DNA from: Fragum whitleyi
Lineage: Eukaryota > Mollusca > Bivalvia > Cardiida > Cardiidae
Assembly: GCA_948146395.1 (NCBI GenBank)
Contig: OX411552.1
Span: 6,751,686-6,815,685 of the forward strand
Length of the DNA: 64,000 nt
Direction: 5' to 3'
Below, piece after piece: positions 56,761 through 64,000 of the stretch (the stretch's first letter is position 1; every line of letters begins with the position of its first letter). Position numbers and translations under genes: made by a program. Under the pieces are notes generated by a model. It was not told the origin of the DNA. It saw only the letters and a list, made by a program, of their open reading frames with translations, and ran no database searches.

Positions 56761-57153
56761 CAGTTAAAACATCATGAAATTGACATTCATTCAAACACGC
56801 CAAAAAAAATACCGAAATATAAGATCAACTTATTGCTGATTTTGTATAGGATGAACAAAATTAGCGATGTTTATTTCTTCTAATCAATAAAATATGCATA
56901 CAAGTTCTATAAATAGCATCCTATCTATTCAGGAACCTCTCAGACGCTTACAATTTCAATTATGTCGGTGAAAACGCGATTTTTTCCAGCTTTTTTTGTA
57001 TTTTGAATGGTAATGTTGAAACTTCTTTTAGTGAGATTGGAGCGTTTTTGAATGGTTTAAGTGAGCGTTTGGAATAAATAAATAGAAAGCTGAGTTAGGG
57101 ATCTAAAATGATTTTGATCGAGACGAATGCCAATTTAACGATGTTGTCAACTG
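56761..57153 (-). repeat. Family M copy with chimeric left end
   Basis: TA-CAGTTAAAACATCATGAAA then gacattcattcaaac, which is the opposite end of the family, then jumps into the palindrome (attttgtataggatgaacaa) and runs on in minus orientation to cgatgttgtcaactg-TA. Both ends therefore have the same end type. Confidence 0.75.
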
Positions 57154-57157
57154 TACA

Positions 57158-58064
57158 TATAGTCCGTTTGACTTCTTAGACCAACCTTTCGCCGAAAATC
57201 TCAGTATTGAGTTTATTAAACTATTTTTTCTTGTCATATCATATTTTCCATCAAATACCATGACGATTTCTGTTTAACAGAATTTTTGGTGTAAAATAAT
57301 GATTTTGTCCGTCCGTCTACATGTTAACTTTCAGCCTTTCATACCTCATTGTGTCCGTATTGAACGGAACAGCGAGTTGTATATCCATATATAGCTCTTA
57401 TTTGCACAGGGACTAATTCAAAAGTTTAAGATATTAAGTGAGTCGTTTTAGTTTAAAATTAAGTATTTTTAAGAAATTAAGTCTGTCGAAAAATTTTACT
57501 TTCTATGGATATCAAATCTGAATATATTGTCTCTTTATTCAAGATCGTTTGATCAGATAATTGATAATTGTTTCTTAGATATTCTGAGATGAACCCCATA
57601 TCCACATATTTAGACCAATCAAAAAATATTATTTAACGAAGTCGTTGGGAATTTCTCGAGGAAATCATGATGAGAAGGCTAGTAATAACGGTGCAAATCA
57701 CGTGATATTTAGATTAAAATGTCATGACCGTCGATATGCTGAGCATGTCCAAATAAGGAATAATGGACATTTCTCCTTTCAAATGTTTAGTATGAAACCA
57801 CGTGTAATTACTATACATTAAAAATCTCTTACTATTTTCAACAGCCCTCATCACCCCTCATGTTTAAGAGCCGAAAATGCGAAAATATTAACATTAACTA
57901 GATAGACAAAATCATTATTTTTAAATCATTTTACTTTCAAAAAATATTTTTTGGAATGGTATTAAGCTGAAATTAAGATTTTACCACAAACAAATCCTTC
58001 ATTCAAACGCAATTTTATGTAATTGATGAAAAGGTTGGCCCATATAGAAGTCAAACGGACTATA
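57158..58064. mobile_element. 907-bp transposon with TATAGTCCGTTTGACTTCT ends
   Basis: Left tatagtccgtttgacttctt then accaacctttc; right inverse gaaaaggttggc then agaagtcaaacggactata. Arms match over ~35 bp. TA is the likely target. It starts five bases beyond a family M copy. The inside is AT-rich and non-coding. Confidence 0.8.
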
Positions 58065-58604
58065 CTGACATTCAAGAGATGGTTCATTAACCTATGTTTA
58101 TTCATAGACACTCACTACGAGTCACCCGTGTTGTGTCAAATAAACTGATTAAAAATATCAAGGGTCAAGACTTTCCACTTGATATAAATTTTAGCGGTTT
58201 TGTAAACTCGCTAGTTAGAATCGACCAAGAAACCTGAAACCAAAAGAAATCTCTTAAACTGGAGTCTAGTTCTCATACATTGAATAGGTTACAAGTGTAT
58301 ATCAATAGCATAATACTAGCGTAAATTCTATTACATTGTATGCGACAATGTCGTCAAGTCTACCTGTAGCCTCAGTTTTGACAGTGCAGTAAGTCTAAAA
58401 AATAGAATCAAATTTCGTGGACAAAAGTGTTTTCTGGTTAACTCGCTAATGAACTTGGGCGGGGGAGAGCTGATTAGAGCTGAGTGCGTTTATTGTGTCT
58501 CATATACAGTGAATTTACACACTCGCTGTATAGCATGCAAATGATCTTAAAAGAGAAATGAATATGGAGGTTAGATTCAGAAAAATAGAGGTTGAGAATT
58601 TTAA
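58065..58604. other. No recognised feature
   Basis: AT-rich spacer without a supported exon. Confidence 0.4.
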
Positions 58605-59162
58605 GCCTTGTTTACATTTGGCTTACCGAGCCCGTACGGAGCCTGTACGGCGCCCGTAACTCGCCGTAACCCCAAAATCGTGTGGTGCCCATGCGGTTTC
58701 ATACAGTGTCCGTGCAATGATCGCATGGCTTTACGGGTGCAGTGGACCTTTGCGATTTTGTTTAAAAAATAGTTATACAAGTTCTTAAAAATCGCAAAAT
58801 CGTACGGAGACCGTAGCCCGTAGACTCGGCGTAGAGGCATCGCACGATCTCCGCACGGACAGTGCACGGCCACCGTGCGTTATGCTGTCTTAAAATCTTT
58901 AACGGGTCATCGTACGGTCCCCGTGCGGGTACCGTACGATGATCGTGTGGCGGCCGCACGGTTTACAGTGTAAATAGTTGACAAATCGCCGCAAGGGCAC
59001 CTCAATGATTCTCGTAACAATTTGATGACAATTCGTGCGGACACCGCACGATTTTGTGAACACATACGGCGTAAAAAAGAAAATCGTACGATGTCAAAAA
59101 TATCACACTCGAAATCGCAAGCTGCGATATCGTACGGCGACCGTGGCAAATGTTAACTAGGC
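58605..59162. mobile_element. CG-rich element packed with CGTACGG/CCGCACGG words
   Basis: Left gccttgtttacatttggc, right inverse gcaaatgttaactaggc, flanked by TTTAA on both sides (58600-58604 and 59163-59167). The inside holds more than a dozen short CG-rich words built on CGTACGG, CCGTGCGG, CCGCACG and CGTACGAT, many palindromic. The open frames on the minus strand (58601-59149) are by-products of this Arg-rich repetition and are not called genes. Superfamily unknown. Confidence 0.7.
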
Positions 59163-59292
59163 TTTAACGCCACAATGATAAATTTTATTAAGTTAATTAG
59201 ATTTAAAGTATAAAATTCTCCGTGTTGTTTGTTCTTAAACATTCCACGCAAGTATCGGCTGTCCTAAATAAGGGCTACATGTAAACATTGCT

Positions 59293-59420
59293 AGTAACAC
59301 AATTCTCAATCAAAACCATCCTAAATCGCTCACTCAGGGCTCCAATCATTCATTTCAAACACTCACTCGGATCACTCAAAATCGCTGACAAATCACTAAA
59401 AGGGATAAGATTATCAACTG
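59293..59420 (+). repeat. Family M fragment, left part
   Basis: aattctcaatcaaaaccatc, tcactcagggctccaatcat and 'aaacactcactcggatcact'; the terminus is worn. Confidence 0.65.
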
Positions 59421-59645
59421 CATTCCAAATAAATATAAAAGTAAAAAAATCGTCTTAACAAAATAATTTTATCTTATGGTGGTCTTTACTTTTCAAGAAA
59501 TAATCCAGTTTATCTGTAATTCCGATTTTAGATTTGTAAAAACTTTCTATAATGAAAGAAGGTTTTTCCTTTACCCATAGTCCTAGAATTTTCTAACCTG
59601 AAGAAAATTATAAGAAAAAAATAGCAGTGAAAATCTTCTGATTTA

Positions 59646-60077
59646 CAGTTAACAACATCGCCAAATTGACAAGGTGAATGATTTTGGAATGATTTAGGAA
59701 TGAAATTGAATGAGTGTGTGGAGCGATTTTTGAGTGAATTTAATGGGAGGTAATCCAATATTGCAAATTTTGTTCAGGATGAACAAAATTAGCAATATGT
59801 ATTACCTCCCTTTAATAAAATATGCATAGAAGATCCTTAGATAGCTTTCTTTTTCTTCAAGAACCAATCAGACGTTTTTAATTTCTATTATATCAGTGAA
59901 ATCGCGATTTTGTTCTTGTTTTATTATTTTGAAGGAAGTTGTTTATCTTATATTTTTTAGTCATTTTGGGCGTTTTTGAATGGTTTGAGTGAGTGTTTGG
60001 AATTAGTGAATGGAGCGCTGAGTGAGCGATTTAGAATGATATTTATCGAAATGAATGTCAATTTTACGATGAAACAG
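59646..60077 (-). repeat. Family M reference copy (well preserved)
   Basis: The family is ~430-440 bp with ends CAGTTAACAACATCGTG...CACGATGTTGTTAACTG, TA on both sides, and no coding frame. Features of Tc1/mariner-type ends (TA target, CAGT start) suggest that superfamily. About 100 bp from one end lies a ~65-bp palindrome: gggaggtaatccaatattgc, ttttgttcaggatgaacaaa, and the inverse ending tattacctccc. Conserved blocks: ccaatcagacg, gtgagtgtttggaat, gagcgctgagtgagcg. This copy is bordered by a 24-bp direct repeat (see findings). Confidence 0.93.
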
Positions 60078-60183
60078 TAGCAGCGAAAATCTTCTGATTT
60101 ACCAGGCATCTTGCACTTATCTGAGAATCATTTCAGTTCGCTGAACCAAAACCTAAAGCTTCTCGAAATACTGTTCTTACATA

Positions 60184-60612
60184 ACAGTTAGTTAAATCGT
60201 TATATTGACATTCCCCTCAATCAAAACCATTCTAAATCGCTCACTCAGCGCTACATTCATTCATTCCAAACACTCACTTAAACCATTCAAAAACGATCAA
60301 ACCCATTGAAAAATATAGAATCAAATCATTCAATATAAATTTTGATAGAGAAAAGTCAAGATTTCACTGACATAATTCAAATCATTAGCGTCTCATAGGT
60401 TCTTGGAGTAATATGAAGCTATGTATATAACTTTTATGCATTTTTATTAAAGGGAGGTAATCAATAACGCTAATTTTGTTCATCCCGAACAAAATTTGAG
60501 ATATAGGATTACCTCCCATTCAATTCACTCAAAACTTGCTCCACTCGTACAGATTCATTCCTAAATCAATCTCAAATCATTCATCTTGTCAATTTCACGA
60601 TGTTGTCAACTG
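60184..60612 (+). repeat. Family M miniature transposon, full length
   Basis: TA-ACAGTTAGTTAAATCG to cacgatgttgtcaactg-TA, opposite in orientation to its neighbour at 59646. The palindrome is near perfect. It is bordered by a ~45-bp direct repeat. Confidence 0.92.
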
Positions 60613-60669
60613 TATCTTATAATCATTTCAGTTCGCTGAACCAAAACCCTTAAACTTCTCGAAATACTT

Positions 60670-61342
60670 ACATTAGTTGGTGTATCGTAAATGTTCCCAA
60701 TTAAAACCATATTTCTTTTGTTTTTCAGTAAGAGTACCGACAACATAAGCGATGATTACATTTTGATCCTGCTTCACTAATGTAGAGATCCCGTTCATTT
60801 TCAACATCTTTAGACGTTAGAAAATTGAAAAAAACGCTCTATCATTTTAAAGAATTATTTAAATTGATGTAGTTATCTCCTGTTGTTTTTTTTTTTTTTT
60901 TGTTTTTTTTTTGTTTTTTTTTTTGGGGGGGGGGAGTTGAGATATTTGATAAAAAAAAATAACTAACTGAATAAGAAAAAAAAAGAATAAAAAAAAAAGA
61001 AAAAAAAACCACACACACAATATGTGGTCATTGCAAATGAACGTATCCTGGTTTTGATTGACTATAGACCCTTGACATTGACTATTTTGAGTAGTATACA
61101 GTGTTTTACAAAAACTTGCCCATTATTGACGAGAGTTTAAACACCAGTGATTAGTGAAGGATTGTTTTATACCGTTTCAAATCAAGTGTATTTTGGTAGA
61201 ATACGGATAAATATGTACCTGTTTTATTCATAAATCCTTATTCTGATAAAAACGATGGAAAAATCAAAATGGTGAGTTTTTGGGACGGTTTATATAATCT
61301 AAAAATATATCTAAACCTCATGTATGTGTAACAATGCATATA
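60670..61342. other. Low-complexity T/G/A-run region; nothing else
   Basis: Long T-runs, a G-run and A-runs at 60885-61010, then (CA)n near 61011-61019. No gene signal. Confidence 0.5.
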
Positions 61343-61776
61343 CGGCTAGTTACATCGTGAAATTTACATTCATCTCAATCAAAACCATTCTAAATCGATC
61401 ACTCAGCGCTCCATTCATTCATTCATTCCAAACACTCACTCATACCATTCAAAACCGCTCCAAACTCACTGAAAAACATATAAAAACAGCTTCGTTCAAA
61501 ATAAAAATAGTTTAAGAAGAATCGGAATTTCACTTATTTAATTGAAATTGAAAGCGTCTGATAGATTCTTGAAGGGGGCTATCTATGGAACATGTATGCA
61601 TATTTTATTAAAGGGAGGTAATCAATATTGCTAATTTTGTTCATCCTGAACAAAATTTGCAATATTGGATTACCCTCCATTAAATTCACTCAAAAATCGC
61701 TCCACACGCTCATTCAATTTCATTCCTTAATCATTCCAAAATCATTCACCTTGTCAATTTGACGATGTTGTTAACT
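61343..61776 (+). repeat. Family M miniature transposon, full length
   Basis: cggctagttacatcgtgaaa to gacgatgttgttaact, with a near-perfect palindrome around tgttcatcctgaacaaaatt. Confidence 0.92.
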
Positions 61777-62032
61777 ACGTCTATACAAGATATATTGAAA
61801 CATCACAAGGAGAAAGATTTCAAGCTTCGGTACCACATCAGTTTCTTATCGATTCACAATGATGATTTTTTCCATTCAGCCTTTTAGTTAGCTCCGATGA
61901 TTCGGAACAAAATGAGAAGGGTTCAGCGCCTCCTGCACGGGTTCGTTGTTGGCGTTGTTACGTGTAATGTAAAAAGAAATAATCTTCAGACTTGACAACA
62001 TTGCTATGATTATTAAGGATATTTATTTGTTA

Positions 62033-62454
62033 CAGTTTTTTACATCGTGAAATTGATTTTTTGTAAATCAAAACTATTCTCATCCGCCCACTCAGCACTC
62101 CAATCATTTATTCTAAGCATTCACTCAAACCACCCAAAAGGCCTTCCAAAATCCTTAAAACAAGATCTGCAACGGCATTCAAATAAAAAATAACTAGAAA
62201 AAGAACGATTTAGTGACATTATTGAAATTTAAGCGTTTGATTGGTTCTTGAAGAAAGGGGAAGCGATTCATAAAAAGTATAGGCATATTTTATAAAGACC
62301 AGTAATACATGTCACTAAATTTGTTAATTCTGAACAAAATTAGCTATATTGGATCACCTTCCTTTTATTTAAATGTCTCCTCTCGCTAATTAAATTTCAT
62401 TCCAAAATCATTCATTAATCATTCATCATGTCAGTTTCACGATGTTGTTAACCT
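62033..62454 (+). repeat. Family M miniature transposon, full length, worn palindrome
   Basis: TA-CAGTTTTTTACATCGTG to cacgatgttgttaacctta. Confidence 0.88.
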
Positions 62455-62849
62455 TAATTACCTGAACTTTTGGCATGTGTGGGTTTACGGGAATAAGGGC
62501 TATGCTTTTTTTTTGATTATTAAAAAAAATAGAATACTAAGTACAACCGGCTTAAAATTAAATTACTTTATTTCAAATCTAAATGATACGGTCCAATCAC
62601 ACCGCATATTTTGCATCACGTGCGAGTGATCTACATGTATTTTGTTCAACTATAATCATACCCTGAAGAACAGTCCATACTTATGCACTTGTAATTGAGT
62701 CCAGAACGGGATGGTTTTTTTTGTTTTTTTTTCAAAATCGATGTGTAACACAACAATATGGAATAAAGATATTAAACAGTAAATTTAATAAATGAAACCA
62801 ACTCCAAATGGGTACCAAAAGTGCCTTCACAGATTGGATATATTTATAA

Positions 62850-62962
62850 TACATACTTAGTATATCGTATGAAAAAAATATCTAACGAGGTTTGGAGAAT
62901 TGATCATTGTCGAGGCTCTGCCGTTAGATATTTTTTTCATACGATACACTAAGTACGTATTA
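62850..62962. repeat. Snap-back hairpin, ~40-bp arms
   Basis: tacttagtatatcgtatgaa and aaaatatctaacg are matched in inverse by cgttagatattttt and catacgatacactaagtacg, with a ~30-base loop. Arms differ at a few positions. Confidence 0.75.
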
Positions 62963-63097
62963 TATTTATCTTATAACCTCTTTTTGTCTTCTTTTCGTCG
63001 ATGTTCCTAACCAAAATGCAAGTTTTTAAAAAAAATCCACATTATATCGTTTTTCTTAAAATAACTATGTGATATCATAAAAATCATTAATTTCATC

Positions 63098-63413
63098 AAA
63101 TCTTCACGAAATTAGCAATACTTCAGTAGGGGGGCCTACTCTATTTTAACAAAATGTACGTAGTTTTATTTTGTGTGGCTGCATGGGTCAATTAGACGCT
63201 TGAAATATATACATACCGACCAATTAATGTTGAAATAATCTGTTCGATTTGAATCAAGTAGACTCTTGAACGATTTCGAAGCGTTTTCGACCGATTTCAT
63301 AACGTTTTGAGTGACTTAAGTGAGCGCTTTGAATGAATAAATGACGCACTGGGCAAGTGCTTTAGAATGGTTTTGATCGAGATGAGTTTCAATTTCACAA
63401 TCATACTCAATGC
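63098..63413 (-). repeat. Family M copy, subfamily B, abutting the paralogue's splice acceptor
   Basis: Left terminus lost. Has cttgaacgatttcgaagcgt, gttttgagtgacttaagtga and a worn right end caatttcacaatcatactca. It stops about 17 bases before the CAG acceptor at 63428-63430. Confidence 0.75.
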
Positions 63414-63430
63414 GTCTTTTGCTGTTTCAG

Positions 63431-63597
63431 GTTCAAGGTAGTCATCCTTGCAGTTGGTTTCCTCATCAACACTTTCGTTTTCAGCATTCTGTTTGTGTTT
63501 GGATTCTTCCTGAATGGAATTCTGGACAAGTATAATGAGAGCTTGTCGATGACTACAGCGGTTCAGTCCATTCTAACTGGCGTTGGGTTATCCTCAG
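63431..63597 (+). CDS. Transporter paralogue, early exon (gene runs off window)
   Basis: After TTTTGCTGTTTCAG an exon of 167 bases encodes FKVVILAVGFLINTFVFSIL and on to GVGLSSG, then donor GTATAC. It aligns without gaps to residues ~9-63 of the transporter at 46014 (both have ESLS and end LSSG), and the intron falls in the same phase-1 Gly codon. Unlike that gene, it has a splice acceptor at its 5' side, so a short upstream coding exon is expected. The remaining exons lie right of the window. Confidence 0.75.
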
Positions 63598-63691
63598 GTA
63601 TACGTATAGTAAAAGAATAGAACTACATGTTCTTTAAAGACGATTTTAACAATTTTATACGTACATGTATAATCGATCCTTGCTCGGGTTA

Positions 63692-63874
63692 CATTAAACA
63701 ACATAATGAAATTGCCAATGTGAATTATTATGGAATGATTTTGAAATAAAATTGAATGAGTGAATTTTGAGTGAAAATTAAAGGAAGATAATCGCTATTT
63801 TTGATCTGGATAAATAAATTTGCGATTTCTATTATTTCCCCTTAATGAAATATGCATACAAGTTCTAATAATTG
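63692..63874 (-). repeat. Family M fragment, left part, in paralogue intron
   Basis: TA-CATTAAACAACATAATG, palindrome worn (aggaagataatcgctatttt), running to tgaaatatgcatacaagttc where it breaks off. Confidence 0.75.
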
Positions 63875-64000
63875 CAATCCAATAAAATAAAGAATTCTGA
63901 TTGGTTTAAATCGCATCACGTGGGGAAATCCATTGCACTTTATTTCTGTATAAAATGCAATAGGTCTTTCGGGAAACCCCCGAACTTCGATCTGCAAGTC

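Noticed and set aside
58601..59149. Three Arg-rich minus-strand frames
   Set aside because: They follow the CGTACGG-type repeats of the CG-rich element; no domain and several frames open at once, as expected in stop-poor CG-rich DNA.
1..64000. CRISPR array or prokaryotic operon
   Set aside because: Repeats are dispersed inverse-ended elements without regular spacers, and the genes have introns.

Overview
The window looks like AT-rich, intron-bearing animal nuclear DNA, most probably from a mollusc and probably a bivalve. The grounds are spliced genes with GT-AG introns, several retrotransposon and SINE types, very dense miniature transposons, and degenerate tandem repeats of the kind I associate with bivalve genomes (the ~150-bp 'taggtcac' array near 55.2-55.8 kb and the 'ccccttcgaggaagaggggg' block near 50.2 kb). 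The species cannot be named from the sequence alone.

Host genes are few. The last coding exon of a multicopper oxidase (laccase-like) lies at 4661-4917 (+). A rhodopsin-like seven-transmembrane receptor lies at 30835-32057 (-); it has no introns but is broken by a 238-bp TTAA-flanked miniature transposon in its third cytoplasmic loop. A complete four-exon monocarboxylate-transporter-like (SLC16/MFS) gene lies at 46014-53703 (+). The second exon or so of a paralogue starts at 63431 (+) and runs off the window, so this is a tandem transporter locus. A 45-bp minus-strand exon at 20067-20111 is possible but unproven.

The rest is mobile DNA. At 5.7-6.5 kb is a Penelope-like remnant with a hammerhead ribozyme. 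At 8.7-18.1 kb are large inverted-repeat (foldback-like) elements built from repeated GTAACGT/ACGTTAC units, with one copy nested in another. At 20.45-26.2 kb is an almost intact two-ORF LINE with two identical 527-bp 5' monomers. At 34.7-40.3 kb one LINE has jumped into another LINE, which itself sits in a miniature transposon.

One TA-flanked miniature element of about 430 bp (ends CAGTTAACAACATCGTG; internal GGGAGGTAAT palindrome) occurs about 33 times in both orientations and makes up roughly a sixth of the window. Copies sit in each transporter intron I examined closely except intron 1, one only six bases from a splice donor and one ending about 17 bases before a splice acceptor. Smaller numbers of other terminal-inverted-repeat elements (pogo-like, piggyBac-like TTAA, a 907-bp TATAGTCCG family and a CG-rich CGTACGG family) and a tRNA-derived SINE family fill the remainder.
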